This document shows positions 1 to 8,817 of a DNA stretch of 64,000 nucleotides, one piece after another. Source of the DNA: Pararhizobium sp. YC-54 (GTDB lineage: Bacteria > Pseudomonadota > Alphaproteobacteria > Rhizobiales > Rhizobiaceae); the NCBI RefSeq assembly GCF_025847205.1, contig NZ_JAOYTH010000008.1, positions 62,001-126,000 of the forward strand, written 5' to 3'. Numbering within the stretch: the stretch's first letter is position 1; every line of letters starts with the position of its first letter. The notes beneath the pieces were generated by a model. The model was not told the DNA's origin and ran no database searches. It saw nothing but the letters and a program-made list of their open reading frames with translations. The translations under genes were made by a program, and so were the position numbers.

Positions 1-2
1 CG

Positions 3-206
3 CACTGGGTCGCGATGCCAAAATTCGTGGGTGTGTCCACGCTCGGTGCGTTTATCAACATTCTGGCTTTCAGCCTGCTGCTTGGGATCATGCACTATGT
101 CGCTGCACAGTGCCTGTCTCTGCTGCTCGTTTTTTTGTTCAACTTCAGCATGAGCAAGGCACTTGTGTTCAAGACCCCACGACGTGACTCTGCCGGTCAA
201 GATTGA
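3..206 (+). CDS. GtrA-like membrane protein, 3' end only
   Basis: The reading frame is open from the window edge to a TGA at 204-206, so only the last ~67 residues are seen. They hold two hydrophobic segments, then FNFSMSKALVFK, which resembles the end of the GtrA fold (typically FNFxxNRxWVF) found in small four-helix proteins that flip or modify polyprenyl-linked sugars. The first internal ATG is at 15, but the coding sense upstream suggests the gene begins outside the window. No glycosyltransferase partner is visible. The family call rests on a short segment and is moderate at best. Confidence 0.5.
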   Translation, partial: HWVAMPKFVGVSTLGAFINILAFSLLLGIMHYVAAQCLSLLLVFLFNFSMSKALVFKTPRRDSAGQD

Positions 207-615
207 CGGCCGCCCTAAAGGCGCGCAAAACCGCCGTCTCTCACTCATCAATGTTGCAACCGAGGCGGACGGCCGTGTCTACGTGATGCCTACAACACTT
301 CAGCACACTTGCAGACTGGTTGCCGCGCCACGTGATCTCGTTGATCTCCGCCCTGGTCTCTCGTGAGGGGTCGCGCACCATCTCAACAAAAGAGAAGCCT
401 GAAGAAGATTGACGAGTTGGGCCGTAAAGTCGGCATGGCTTCGCGAGTGGCCTTCGCCACAGCGGGATTGGCTTGGCCTTACTCCGCCGATGACAATAAT
501 CTTGTGAAAAATCCGATACTAGGGCACAATTTGTGAACGCATCTGAAGTTGCGGCGCAATCTCGAATCCGGCCGTCTCGCGCCGGGTGACAGTTTGCGTC
601 GGAGGGTCGGCGTCG
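207..615 (+). other. Intergenic leader of the nuo operon
   Basis: About 400 bases without a convincing gene. ORFs here (for example 163-366 on + and the distal part of a - strand ORF 241-864) have no recognisable protein features. The segment presumably carries the nuoJ promoter. I see no clean sigma70 pair and no Fnr/FixK-type TTGAT-N4-ATCAA box. A ribosome-binding site GGAGG lies at 601-605. Confidence 0.4.
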
Positions 616-1116
616 ATGGATCAGGGGTTCTTTCTTCTGTTCGCTACGGTATCCGTGATCGCGGCCCTGATGGTGGTCCTGGCGCGCAATCCGGTTCACA
701 GCGCATTGGCGCTTATGGCGTGTTTCCTTAATATCTCGGCAATCTTCGTCTTGCTCGAGGCGCCGTTGCTCGCGGTCATCCAGATCTTCGTCTATGTCGG
801 CGCGATCATGGTCCTGTTCGTCTTCGTGATCATGATGATCGATGTGCGCGAAGCTGTGTTGCAACGGTTCTTGCCGGGCGTAGACCTGCCGGCTCTGGTG
901 CTGCTCGTCCTGCTTGGGGTCGAGATGTTCGTGCTGGTGCTCTGGAGCGATCGTTTTTCAGTCACAGAGCCCGTCGCAATGCGCGGCGGCGATGAAATCA
1001 GGCAGCTCAGCACGACACTTTTCTCCGATTATCTCCTGCCGTTCGAAGTCGCCTCCGTCATTCTGCTGGCGGCCCTGGTCGGCGCCATCGTGCTGGCGCG
1101 CAAGGAGCAGCGGTGA
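616..1116 (+). CDS. nuoJ: NADH-quinone oxidoreductase subunit J (second complex I)
   Basis: Membrane subunit of the proton-pumping arm of complex I, 166 residues with about five hydrophobic helices. The family signature is clear in [12 protein letters not shown] and in the helix [18 protein letters not shown], which corresponds to the pi-bulge TM3 that couples quinone reduction to pumping. The ATG at 616 is preferred because GGAGG at 601-605 sits 10 bases upstream; the longer frame from 586 lacks such a site. nuoJ opens the operon and its TGA overlaps the ATG of nuoK, so the two are probably translationally coupled. Gene order J-K first differs from the usual A-to-N order. Confidence 0.93.
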   Translation: MDQGFFLLFATVSVIAALMVVLARNPVHSALALMACFLNISAIFVLLEAPLLAVIQIFVYVGAIMVLFVFVIMMIDVREAVLQRFLPGVDLPALVLLVLLGVEMFVLVLWSDRFSVTEPVAMRGGDEIRQLSTTLFSDYLLPFEVASVILLAALVGAIVLARKEQR

Positions 1117-1418
1117 TGGTTCCTCTCTGGTGGTATATTTTGCTCGGAGTGGTCCTGTTCGTGATCGGAGGGGCGGGCGTGCTGCTCAGGCGCAACATTC
1201 TGGTCGTGCTGATGTCGCTGGAGCTGCTGCTCAACTCGGTCAACATCAATTTCATCGCTTTCGGGCGTTACTACGGCGATTTCCGCGGGCAGATCTTCGC
1301 GATCTTCGTCATTGCAATCACCGCCGCGGAGGTTGCCGTCGCCCTCGGTATCCTGGTCGCCCTCGTGAGGAACAAATCCACCCTCAAGGTCGACGACGTG
1401 ACCATGATGAAAGGATAG
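1116..1418 (+). CDS. nuoK: NADH-quinone oxidoreductase subunit K
   Basis: Three-helix subunit of the complex I membrane arm, 100 residues, the normal family length. The segment [20 protein letters not shown] contains the conserved glutamate of TM2, and a second acidic residue follows in [17 protein letters not shown] in TM3; both belong to the proton-transfer chain. The ATG at 1116 overlaps the nuoJ stop (TGATG), with AAGGAG eight bases before. A GTG three bases earlier is possible. The next gene begins only six bases after the stop. Confidence 0.94.
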   Translation: MVPLWWYILLGVVLFVIGGAGVLLRRNILVVLMSLELLLNSVNINFIAFGRYYGDFRGQIFAIFVIAITAAEVAVALGILVALVRNKSTLKVDDVTMMKG

Positions 1419-1423
1419 CGGCT

Positions 1424-2887
1424 TTGGACCCGGTGATATCGATCCGGCCGCTGCTTGCCGTCGCCGTCGCAGGTCTGGCGGCCCTTGCCGTTCTCCTCTT
1501 GCACAACCGCGAGAAACTCCGCGACACCGTCTCGCCGTTGGCGGCGATCGCCATGTTCGCAATTGTCGTCTCGATGGCGCCCACGGTGCTGGTCGGCGGG
1601 ACGGTGCAATTGAGCCTGTTCGAGGTTCTGCCTGGGATCGACTTCGCTTTCCGGGTCGATGCGCTCGGCATGGTGTTCGCCACCGTCTCGTCGCTGCTGT
1701 GGATCGTCGCGGCGATCTATTCCATCGGCTACATGCGGCACTTGAACGAGCATGCGCAGACCCGGTTCTTCGCCTGTTTCGCCGCCAGCCTCGCGGCGGC
1801 CGTCGGGGGTGCGTTCGCCGCCAATCTGTTTACGCTGGTGATCTTCTACGAGGTGCTCAGCCTCGTTACCTATCCGCTCGTCTACCATCACGAGGACGAA
1901 GAGGGATGGACGGGCAGCCGCAAGTACCTGGTCTATCTGATGGGCGCGTCGAAAAGCGTGCTGCTCGCCGCGCTGGCGCTGACCTACCACATTGCGGGGT
2001 CGCTCGACTTTGTGGCGGGGGGGCTGCTGGCGGGGGCCGATGCCTCGACGGCGCTGCTGACGGTCGTCTATTTCTGCTATCTTTTCGGCTTCGCCAAGGC
2101 TGCGGTGATGCCCATGCACGCCTGGCTGCCTGCCGCGATGGTGGCGCCGACGCCGGTCAGCGCGCTGTTGCACGCGGTGGCCGTGGTCAAGATGGGCGTG
2201 TTCTGCGTGCTGCGGGTGGTGTTTCACATCTTCGGCACAGGGCTGGTGGACGGGCTGGGGCTCGGCATCGCCACCGCCTATCTGGTCTCGTTCACGATCC
2301 TGATGGCGTCGGTCTACGCCCTGACGCGGGACGACCTGAAGGCCAGGCTCGCCTACTCGACGGTCAGCCAGCTCTCCTACATCGTGCTGGGCGCGGTTCT
2401 GTTGTCGCCCGTCGCGATGGCCGGTGGGATCATACACATTGCAGCTCATGCGTTCTCAAAGATCACACTGTTTTTCTGCGCCGGGTCGATCTTTTGCGCG
2501 TCTGGCAAGCGCAACATCAGCGACATGGCCGGTATCGGCCGCAGGCTGCCCTGGACGATGGGAGCATTCTTCGTCGCCTCGCTGAGCATGATCGGCGTGC
2601 CGCCGACCGCGGGCTTCGTCAGCAAGTGGTATTTGGCGCTGGGCTCAGTGGAGGCGGGGCAAATCGCGTTCCTGATCGTGCTCCTGGTGAGCTCGATCCT
2701 GAACGCTGCCTATTTCCTGCCGGTCAGTTATGTCGCATTTTTCGGGACGGAGGCGCAGGAAAGCCCGGCGACGGTCCGTGAAATTCCGATGATGACGATC
2801 CCGCTGGTCGCAACCGCCATCCTGTCGGTGTCGATGGGCATCTTCCCGGACTATTTTCTCACCCTGGCGGACGGAGTGGTCAGATGA
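1424..2887 (+). CDS. Extra antiporter-like subunit of complex I (MrpD/NuoM-like)
   Basis: Polytopic membrane protein of 487 residues in the proton-conducting antiporter-like family (NuoL/M/N, MrpA/D). Family hallmarks include FYEVLSLVTYPLVYHH (conserved Glu in TM5), FGFAKAAVMPMHAWLPAAM (conserved Lys/His region of TM7), PTPVSALLHAVAVVKMGVF and KARLAYSTVSQLSYI. It lacks the long C-terminal lateral helix, so it is a MrpD/NuoM-like pump rather than NuoL. The likely start is TTG at 1424, eight bases after AAGGA; GTG 1433 is the alternative. The stop overlaps the next start (ATGA). Because nuoL, nuoM and nuoN are also present, this is a fourth antiporter-type subunit, as described for '2M' complex I. 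Confidence 0.85.
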   Translation: MDPVISIRPLLAVAVAGLAALAVLLLHNREKLRDTVSPLAAIAMFAIVVSMAPTVLVGGTVQLSLFEVLPGIDFAFRVDALGMVFATVSSLLWIVAAIYSIGYMRHLNEHAQTRFFACFAASLAAAVGGAFAANLFTLVIFYEVLSLVTYPLVYHHEDEEGWTGSRKYLVYLMGASKSVLLAALALTYHIAGSLDFVAGGLLAGADASTALLTVVYFCYLFGFAKAAVMPMHAWLPAAMVAPTPVSALLHAVAVVKMGVFCVLRVVFHIFGTGLVDGLGLGIATAYLVSFTILMASVYALTRDDLKARLAYSTVSQLSYIVLGAVLLSPVAMAGGIIHIAAHAFSKITLFFCAGSIFCASGKRNISDMAGIGRRLPWTMGAFFVASLSMIGVPPTAGFVSKWYLALGSVEAGQIAFLIVLLVSSILNAAYFLPVSYVAFFGTEAQESPATVREIPMMTIPLVATAILSVSMGIFPDYFLTLADGVVR

Positions 2888-3138
2888 TCAAGCGTGTCGT
2901 CAACTTCTTTGGTGACGAAGAATATGCAAGGCCACGCCGCCGCCTGTTCTATCTGGCGCTCGTTCTGATCGTCGTCGCCGACTTCCTGGTCTTCCGCGAC
3001 CATGCCGAATACCTGTGGGACCGCCTGCCCGGCTGGTCGGCCGTCTACGGCTTCTTATCCTGCGTGCTGCTGATTTTCGTTTCGAAGTTCCTCGGCCATC
3101 GGGGTGGGCTCATGCGGCGTGAGGACTATTATGATTGA
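2884..3138 (+). CDS. Small two-helix membrane protein of the nuo cluster
   Basis: An 84-residue protein with a basic N-terminus, a hydrophobic helix (LFYLALVLIVVADFLVF), a short polar loop and a second helix (YGFLSCVLLIFVSKFL), ending in charged residues. I do not recognise a named family. It starts in an ATGA overlap with the preceding antiporter-like gene and overlaps the following nuoL start by eight bases. It is therefore very probably translated with them and may be an accessory subunit bridging the extra pump and NuoL. That role is inferred from position only. Confidence 0.75.
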   Translation: MIKRVVNFFGDEEYARPRRRLFYLALVLIVVADFLVFRDHAEYLWDRLPGWSAVYGFLSCVLLIFVSKFLGHRGGLMRREDYYD

Positions 3139-4891
3139 CTTCGTCCACCCTGCCCTTCTGTTCATTCTCGGCGCCCTGCCGATCCCCTTCCTGAAGGGGG
3201 CAATCCGCAAGTTCTATCTGCTGCTGATCCCGGCGCTGGCGATCCTCGCCGTGATCACGATACAACCGGGCAGCTACGGCGCGGCGTCGTTCGTCGGGCA
3301 GGAAATCCTGGTCGCGAAGGTTGACAAGCTCAGTATCGTCTTCGCCACAGTTTTCACCATCATGGCTCTGATCGGAACGGTCTACGCGCTGCACCTGACG
3401 CGCGCCGGCCAGCATGTGGCCGCATTCATCTACGTCGGCAGCGCGCTCGGCGTGGTATTCGCCGGTGACTACCTGACCCTGTTCCTGTTCTGGGAAGGCA
3501 TGGCGTTTGCCTCTGTCTATCTGGTCTTCGCCCAGCGCGGCGAACCGGCGATCCGCGCCGGGTTCCGGTATCTCATGGTCCATATCACCGGCGGCGTCGT
3601 TCTCCTCGGTGGCATCATTCTCCACGGGGCCGCCACCGGTTCGCTGCTCTTCGGCCCGATCGAGGGGGGAATGGGCGTGGCTGCCTACCTCATCCTTGCC
3701 GGGTTCGTCCTCAACGCTGCAGTGCCGCCGCTCAACGCCTGGCTGACGGACGCCTACCCGGAAGCGACCGTCACCGGGGCGGTGTTCATGAGCGCCTTCA
3801 CCACCAAGACCGCCGTCTACGTGCTGGCGCGGGCGTTTCCGGGGACCGAGCTTCTGGTTTGGCTCGGCACCGTGATGGCGCTTTACGGCGTCATCTATGC
3901 GGTGCTGGAGAATGACTGCCGGCGGCTGCTCGCCTATCACATCGTCAGCCAGGTGGGCTACATGGTCGTGGGTATCGGCATCGGGACCGAGATGGCGGTG
4001 AACGGAGCCACCAGCCATGCCTTCGCGCATATCCTCTACAAAGGACTTCTGTTCATGGGTGCGGGGGCGGTGATCCACGTCACCGGCCGTCGCAAACTCA
4101 CCGAGCTTGGCGGGCTCTACAGGACCATGCCGCTGACCGTGGCGCTCTACATGGTCGGCGCCTTCGCAATCTCGGCATTTCCGTTCTTCTCGGGGTTCGT
4201 CACCAAGTCGATGGTGATCGCCGCCGCCGGACACGATCATCGGGCACTGGTGGTGCTGGCGCTGACGATGGCGTCGTCGGGGACGTTCCTGCATACGGGC
4301 TTGAAGCTGCCATACTACATGTTCTTCGGCACCGACCGCGGGCTCAAGGCTAGGGAGCCGCCGCGCAACATGCTGGTTGCGATGGGCATGGCGGCGGTGC
4401 TCTGCGTTGCGATCGGGGTATTCCCTCAGCCGCTGTACGCATTGTTGCCTTATCCGGTCGATTTCGAACCCTATACCGGCGTCCATATCACCGAGAGCCT
4501 CGGCGTGCTGTTGTTTACCGCCTTGGGGTTCGTGCTGTTTCTCAAGGCGCTCGACCCCGAGAATACCATCAGTATCGATACCGACTGGTTCTATCGCAAG
4601 GGCGCGCGATACTTCATGTGGCTCGCCGAAAAACCGGTGGCACGCTACGAGAAGGCGGTGAGCAACGTGTCCGAGACAGCGGCGCTGCCCTTCCTGCATG
4701 GGGCGGCACGGGCGGGAATGTGGATCGATCGCACCGGCGTGGACGCCGTCGTGAACGGCGTCGCCCGCTCGATCCTGCGCTGTGGCGGGGCGCTGCGGCG
4801 GCTCCAGACCGGGGTCGTGACCCATTATGCGCTGGCAATGATCGCCGGTGTGATCGCGGCCATTGCCATATTCGCCGTGGCGTGGCGGTAG
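3131..4891 (+). CDS. nuoL: NADH-quinone oxidoreductase subunit L-type antiporter with lateral helix
   Basis: A 586-residue antiporter-family subunit. The core shows FLFWEGMAFASVYLVF, VPPLNAWLTDAYPEATVTG, FTTKTAVYVLAR and DCRRLLAYHIVSQVGYMVVG. After about residue 450 comes the NuoL-type extension: IDTDWFYRKGARYF, a long amphipathic stretch, then GVARSILRCGGALRRLQTG, VVTHYALAMIAG and a last hydrophobic helix. This matches the lateral helix plus terminal TM typical of NuoL; the core itself is closer to MrpD. ATG 3131 is chosen because GAGG lies six bases upstream; an in-frame GTG at 3104 is less likely. It probably forms the distal end of the membrane arm. Confidence 0.88.
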   Translation: MIDFVHPALLFILGALPIPFLKGAIRKFYLLLIPALAILAVITIQPGSYGAASFVGQEILVAKVDKLSIVFATVFTIMALIGTVYALHLTRAGQHVAAFIYVGSALGVVFAGDYLTLFLFWEGMAFASVYLVFAQRGEPAIRAGFRYLMVHITGGVVLLGGIILHGAATGSLLFGPIEGGMGVAAYLILAGFVLNAAVPPLNAWLTDAYPEATVTGAVFMSAFTTKTAVYVLARAFPGTELLVWLGTVMALYGVIYAVLENDCRRLLAYHIVSQVGYMVVGIGIGTEMAVNGATSHAFAHILYKGLLFMGAGAVIHVTGRRKLTELGGLYRTMPLTVALYMVGAFAISAFPFFSGFVTKSMVIAAAGHDHRALVVLALTMASSGTFLHTGLKLPYYMFFGTDRGLKAREPPRNMLVAMGMAAVLCVAIGVFPQPLYALLPYPVDFEPYTGVHITESLGVLLFTALGFVLFLKALDPENTISIDTDWFYRKGARYFMWLAEKPVARYEKAVSNVSETAALPFLHGAARAGMWIDRTGVDAVVNGVARSILRCGGALRRLQTGVVTHYALAMIAGVIAAIAIFAVAWR

Positions 4892-4899
4892 GGGGCGCG

Positions 4900-6375
4900 A
4901 TGGGAATCCCGCTCCTTAGCCTCATCGTATTCACACCCGCCGCCGGGGCAGCGGTTTTGATGTTTCTCCGCAGCGACGATGCGGTACGCTGGACGGCGCT
5001 GGGTGTCACCGTCCTCGACCTCGCTCTCTGCATCGCGATGCTGGCGAGCTTTGACACCACGACCCACGAAATGCAGTTCACCGAGACGCACCCATGGGTG
5101 CCCGTACTCGGGATCACCTATGCGCTTGGTATTGACGGAATCAGCGCGCTCTTCGTTTTCCTGACCGCACTGTTGGGCTTAATCTGCGTCCTCGCCTCGT
5201 GGGTCGCGATCGACCGCAAGGTGAAGGCGTTCATGATCAGTCTGCTCGCCATGCAGACCCTGATGCAGGGTGTGTTCTGCGCGCTCGACCTGTTCCTGTT
5301 CTACGTTTTCTGGGAGGCGATGCTGATTCCGATGTACCTGATCATCGGCGTCTGGGGCGGCGGCGGCCGGGTCTATGCCGCGTTCAAGTTCTTCCTCTAC
5401 ACGCTGGCGGGCAGCGTCCTGTTCCTGATCGGTGTCATCGTGCTCTATTTCAATGGTGGCGAGACCTTCGACATCCTCGCCCTCACGGCGCAGGATTTGC
5501 CGTTCCCGGTCCAGTCCTGGCTGTTCTTCGCCTTCCTGATCGCCTTCGCCGTCAAGGTACCCATGGTCCCGGTCCATACCTGGCTGCCGGACGCCCATGT
5601 GCAGGCGCCGACGGCGGGCAGCATCATCCTTGCCGGGGTGCTCCTGAAGATGGGCGCCTACGGATTCCTGCGGTTCTCGCTGCCGATGCTGCCGGAGGCG
5701 TCTGTCTATTATTCGACGCTGATGCTGGCGCTTTCGGCGCTGGCGATCGTCTATGGCGGGTTGCTGGCGCTGGCGCAGGACGATCTGAAGAAGCTGGTGG
5801 CCTATTCCAGCATCAGCCACATGGGCTTCGTGACTCTGGGGATCTTTGCGCTGAACCTCCGCGGGCTCGAGGGCGGGATCCTGCAGATGTTCAATCATGG
5901 CGTGACGACGGGCGCACTATTCCTGTTCGTCGGCCTGATCTACGAGCGGACCCATACCCGCAGCATCGCCGACTATGGCGGGTTGATGAAGGTGGCGCCG
6001 GTCTACACCACGTTTCTGGCGCTGTTCACCCTGTCGTCGATGGCGCTGCCGGGTACGAATTCGTTCGTCGGCGAGTTGCTGGTGCTGTCGGGCGGGTTTG
6101 CGGCAGACCTGGCCGCCGGCGCGGCCGCCGTGGTGGGCGCATTGCTGGGCGCGGCCTATCTGCTTGGCATGTATGGGAAGGTCGCGCTCGGTCCGGCCAG
6201 CGTCGGAGCCCGGTTCAAAATACGCGACGTGAACGCCCGCGAGATGGCGGCGATCCTGCCGCTGGCCGTCTTCGTGGTCTGGATCGGGCTCTACCCGAAA
6301 CCGTTTCTCAACGTCATCGACGCATCGGTGGTGCATCTGCTGGCGCAGGTGCACAGCAAGGGGAGCGGCCAATGA
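4900..6375 (+). CDS. nuoM: NADH-quinone oxidoreductase subunit M
   Basis: Antiporter-like proton channel of complex I, 491 residues, the normal NuoM length. Typical NuoM motifs are present: YALGIDGISALFVFLTALLG, FYVFWEAMLIPMYLIIGVWG with the TM5 glutamate, FAVKVPMVPVHTWLPDAHV with the TM7 lysine, APTAGSIILAGVLLKMGAYG and KKLVAYSSISHMGFVTLG. ATG 4900 follows a TAGGGGG ribosome site; the longer frame from 4618 runs back inside nuoL. The last four bases overlap nuoN (ATGA). Confidence 0.96.
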   Translation: MGIPLLSLIVFTPAAGAAVLMFLRSDDAVRWTALGVTVLDLALCIAMLASFDTTTHEMQFTETHPWVPVLGITYALGIDGISALFVFLTALLGLICVLASWVAIDRKVKAFMISLLAMQTLMQGVFCALDLFLFYVFWEAMLIPMYLIIGVWGGGGRVYAAFKFFLYTLAGSVLFLIGVIVLYFNGGETFDILALTAQDLPFPVQSWLFFAFLIAFAVKVPMVPVHTWLPDAHVQAPTAGSIILAGVLLKMGAYGFLRFSLPMLPEASVYYSTLMLALSALAIVYGGLLALAQDDLKKLVAYSSISHMGFVTLGIFALNLRGLEGGILQMFNHGVTTGALFLFVGLIYERTHTRSIADYGGLMKVAPVYTTFLALFTLSSMALPGTNSFVGELLVLSGGFAADLAAGAAAVVGALLGAAYLLGMYGKVALGPASVGARFKIRDVNAREMAAILPLAVFVVWIGLYPKPFLNVIDASVVHLLAQVHSKGSGQ

Positions 6376-7811
6376 CCGCCGCCGCACTTTTCCAGTCGGC
6401 TCTCGCAAGCCTGCCCGAGATCGTGGTGATCACCGGCGCCTGCATCCTGCTGATCCTGGGACAGCTTTTGCGGAAGGGGCAGGAGCATTTCCTGGTCTGG
6501 TCTTGCGTCGCGGTTGTGCTGATTGCCGCTCTGGCGACACTCATGCTTTCGAGCGAGGTACGGCCGGCCTATACGGGCATGTTCATCGCCGACCGCTTCG
6601 CAGCCTTCTTCAAGTTCGTGTTCTACCTGGCCACCGTTCTGACATTCCTCCTTTCGCGCAAATATGCCGATATCGAAGGGATCGAAAGCAGCGAATACTA
6701 TGTCCTGCTGTTGTTTACGCTTTCGGGCATGATGATCATGGCCTCGGCGACCGATCTCCTGTCGATCTATGTGGGCCTCGAACTGATGGTGCTTTGCACC
6801 TATGTGCTGACCGGCTTCCTGCGGCGTGAGCGGCGGTCGAACGAGGCGGCACTGAAATACGTGATCCTTGGCGCGGTCTCGACCGGAATTTTCCTTTACG
6901 GCGTTTCGCTGGTCTACGGGCTCACCGGTACGACCCAACTGGACGCGATGGCTGCTGCTGTGACCGGCCATCCGCTCGATCCCGGATTGCTGCTGGCGGT
7001 GGTCTTCATCGTCGCGGGACTGGTCTTCAAGGTCGGCGCGGTGCCGTTCCATATGTGGGTGCCGGATGTCTATGAAGGCGCCCCGACGACGATCACCGCC
7101 TTCATGTCGGTAGGCCCCAAGGCGGCAGGGTTCGCGGTGATCCTGCGGGTGTTCCTCAACCCTCTGGTCGCGGCCTCCGACGTTTGGATCATCGTCGCGG
7201 CCATCGCCGTGGTGACGATGGCGCTCGGCAGTTTCGTGGCGCTGGTGCAGGATAATTTCAAGCGCCTGCTCGCCTATTCCAGCATTGCCCATGCCGGGTT
7301 CGCCCTTCTCGGCGTGGTTGCCGGCGGTGCCGACGGGATCGCCAGCGTGATGCTCTACCTGCTGATCTACTCCCTCATGAACCTCGGCATTTTCGGCATC
7401 GTCATCATGATGCGGAACGGCGATTTCTCGGGCGAGGTTATCGAGGACTATGCGGGTCTCGCCAAGCCGCATCCCGGGCTGGCGCTGCTGATGCTGCTCT
7501 ATCTGTTCTCGCTGGCCGGCATTCCGCCGACGGCCGGGTTCTTTGCCAAGTTCTACGTGCTGGTCGCGCTTGTCGAGCGAGGTTTCGTCATGCTGGCGGT
7601 GACCGCAGTGCTGCTGAGCGTCGTTGCCGCCTATTTTTACATCCGCATCGTCATGGTGATCTACATGCGCGAGCCGGAGAGGACGTTCGACCCGGCGCTG
7701 ACGCCCCTGGTGCGCGCCACGCTGGCCTTCACCGCCGCCGGCACCATCGGCATCGGCCTGTTTCCCGCGTGGTTCCTGAGGCTTGCTCAAAACTCGGTAT
7801 TTGGCGGCTGA
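6372..7811 (+). CDS. nuoN: NADH-quinone oxidoreductase subunit N
   Basis: Third classical antiporter-like subunit, 479 residues. Visible hallmarks are SATDLLSIYVGLELMVLCTY (TM5 Glu), GLVFKVGAVPFHMWVPDVYE (TM7 Lys), GAPTTITAFMSVGPKAAGFA, FKRLLAYSSIAHAGFALLG and GIPPTAGFFAKFYVL. It starts in a 4-base ATGA overlap with nuoM, ending the JK-X-s-LMN membrane block. It is separated from nuoA by a 137-base gap, so nuoA may have its own promoter or a processing site. Confidence 0.96.
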   Translation: MTAAALFQSALASLPEIVVITGACILLILGQLLRKGQEHFLVWSCVAVVLIAALATLMLSSEVRPAYTGMFIADRFAAFFKFVFYLATVLTFLLSRKYADIEGIESSEYYVLLLFTLSGMMIMASATDLLSIYVGLELMVLCTYVLTGFLRRERRSNEAALKYVILGAVSTGIFLYGVSLVYGLTGTTQLDAMAAAVTGHPLDPGLLLAVVFIVAGLVFKVGAVPFHMWVPDVYEGAPTTITAFMSVGPKAAGFAVILRVFLNPLVAASDVWIIVAAIAVVTMALGSFVALVQDNFKRLLAYSSIAHAGFALLGVVAGGADGIASVMLYLLIYSLMNLGIFGIVIMMRNGDFSGEVIEDYAGLAKPHPGLALLMLLYLFSLAGIPPTAGFFAKFYVLVALVERGFVMLAVTAVLLSVVAAYFYIRIVMVIYMREPERTFDPALTPLVRATLAFTAAGTIGIGLFPAWFLRLAQNSVFGG

Positions 7812-7887
7812 CCGATTGAATTTGCAATGACCTGCCCGACGGAATAAACTCGAAGCTCAAGAAAGGATTGCCCAAGTCGCTTCCGGG

Positions 7888-7921
7888 GCGACCGCATTAC
7901 CATCCTGAACAGGGCGGTCGC
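7888..7921 (+). other. Inverted repeat between nuoN and nuoA
   Basis: GCGACCGC at 7888-7895 and GCGGTCGC at 7914-7921 are exact reverse complements with an 18-base spacer. No U-run follows, so it does not look like an intrinsic terminator. It may be an RNA processing or attenuation structure at the junction between the nuoN block and the nuoA block, or a chance repeat. Confidence 0.35.
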
Positions 7922-7948
7922 GGCCTTAGGAAAGCCAGTGGGTAACCG

Positions 7949-8326
7949 GTGCAGTACGATATGGCTGCAATGGAATTCTTGCCGGTTCTTTTTATGATCG
8001 CCGGAGTCGTTCTGGTGACGGGGGCGACGCTTTTTGTCTCCTCGCTCCTGCGTCCGTCCAATCCCTATCCCGAAAAGAACATGCCCTATGAGTGCGGCAT
8101 GGATGCGGCCGGCGAGGCCGCCGGGGGGCGCTTGAGGGTACAGTTCTTCATCCTTGCGATCCTGCTGGTCGTCTTCGATGTCGAGACGATGTTCCTGTTT
8201 CCCTGGGCCGTCGTCCTCAAAGAGATCGGGCTGGTCGGCTATATCGAGATGTTCATCTTCATATCGCTGCTACTCGTGGGCTTCGCCTACGCCTGGCTGA
8301 AGGGGGCGCTGGAATGGGAAGCGTAA
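7949..8326 (+). CDS. nuoA: NADH-quinone oxidoreductase subunit A
   Basis: Three-helix subunit near the quinone channel, 125 residues from the GTG at 7949. The core [20 protein letters not shown] corresponds to the conserved loop with the single Cys (YECG), and [15 protein letters not shown] is the second family signature. Starts at ATG 7961 or 7970 are possible, and no strong ribosome site decides among them. The gene overlaps nuoB by 13 bases. It heads the A-G block for the peripheral (NADH-oxidising) arm. Confidence 0.93.
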   Translation: MQYDMAAMEFLPVLFMIAGVVLVTGATLFVSSLLRPSNPYPEKNMPYECGMDAAGEAAGGRLRVQFFILAILLVVFDVETMFLFPWAVVLKEIGLVGYIEMFIFISLLLVGFAYAWLKGALEWEA

Positions 8327-8817
8327 ACAACGCGATCCGCGACAGCGTGCTGTTCACCACAGCCGACAGCGTTATCAGCTGGAGTCGAAGGTCGGCGCTG
8401 TGGCCCGAGACCTTCGGAATTGCCTGCTGCGCCATCGAGATGATCTCGGCGGGATGCGCCCGCTATGATCTCGACCGGTTCGGCGTGGTGTTCCGGCCAT
8501 CGCCCCGCCAGTCCGACGTGATGATCATCGCCGGCACCATAACGCGGAAGTTCGCGCCCGTGGTGCGCCGGCTCTATGACCAGATGCCGGAGCCCCGCTG
8601 GGTCATCGCCATGGGCACCTGCGCCATCTCGGGCGGGGTCTACAACACCTATGCCGTGGCGCAGGGGGCGGAAACCTTCGTGCCGGTGGACGTGCATGTG
8701 CCCGGCTGCCCGCCTCGGCCAGAGGCGCTGATGCACGGCTTCCTCCTGCTTCAAGAGAAGATCAAGAGGTCCCGCGCGCTGGCCGGGACGCCTCTGGATC
8801 GGATCATAGCGTCATGA
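8314..8817 (+). CDS. nuoB: NADH-quinone oxidoreductase subunit B
   Basis: Carries the N2 [4Fe-4S] cluster, the last iron-sulfur centre before quinone. The ligands are visible: the adjacent cysteines in [10 protein letters not shown], then GTCAISGG and [10 protein letters not shown]. It has 167 residues from ATG 8314, preceded by AAGGGGG at 8300-8306. The longer frame from 8092 is an artefact over nuoA. The C-terminus ends soon after LLQEKIKRS, somewhat short as is common for Rhizobiales second copies. It overlaps nuoC in ATGA. Confidence 0.96.
   Translation: MGSVNNAIRDSVLFTTADSVISWSRRSALWPETFGIACCAIEMISAGCARYDLDRFGVVFRPSPRQSDVMIIAGTITRKFAPVVRRLYDQMPEPRWVIAMGTCAISGGVYNTYAVAQGAETFVPVDVHVPGCPPRPEALMHGFLLLQEKIKRSRALAGTPLDRIIAS

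Noticed and set aside
1271..2449. 392-codon - strand frame opposite the extra antiporter gene (and 3110-4825, 6291-7790 -)
   Set aside because: Composition is His/Arg/Asp/Gln-rich, typical of the reverse complement of membrane-protein codons; the + strand frames are clearly genuine nuo genes.
4618..4899. N-terminal extension of nuoM into nuoL
   Set aside because: The extension lies inside nuoL in another frame, is Arg/Gly-rich and lacks similarity; ATG 4900 has a ribosome site.
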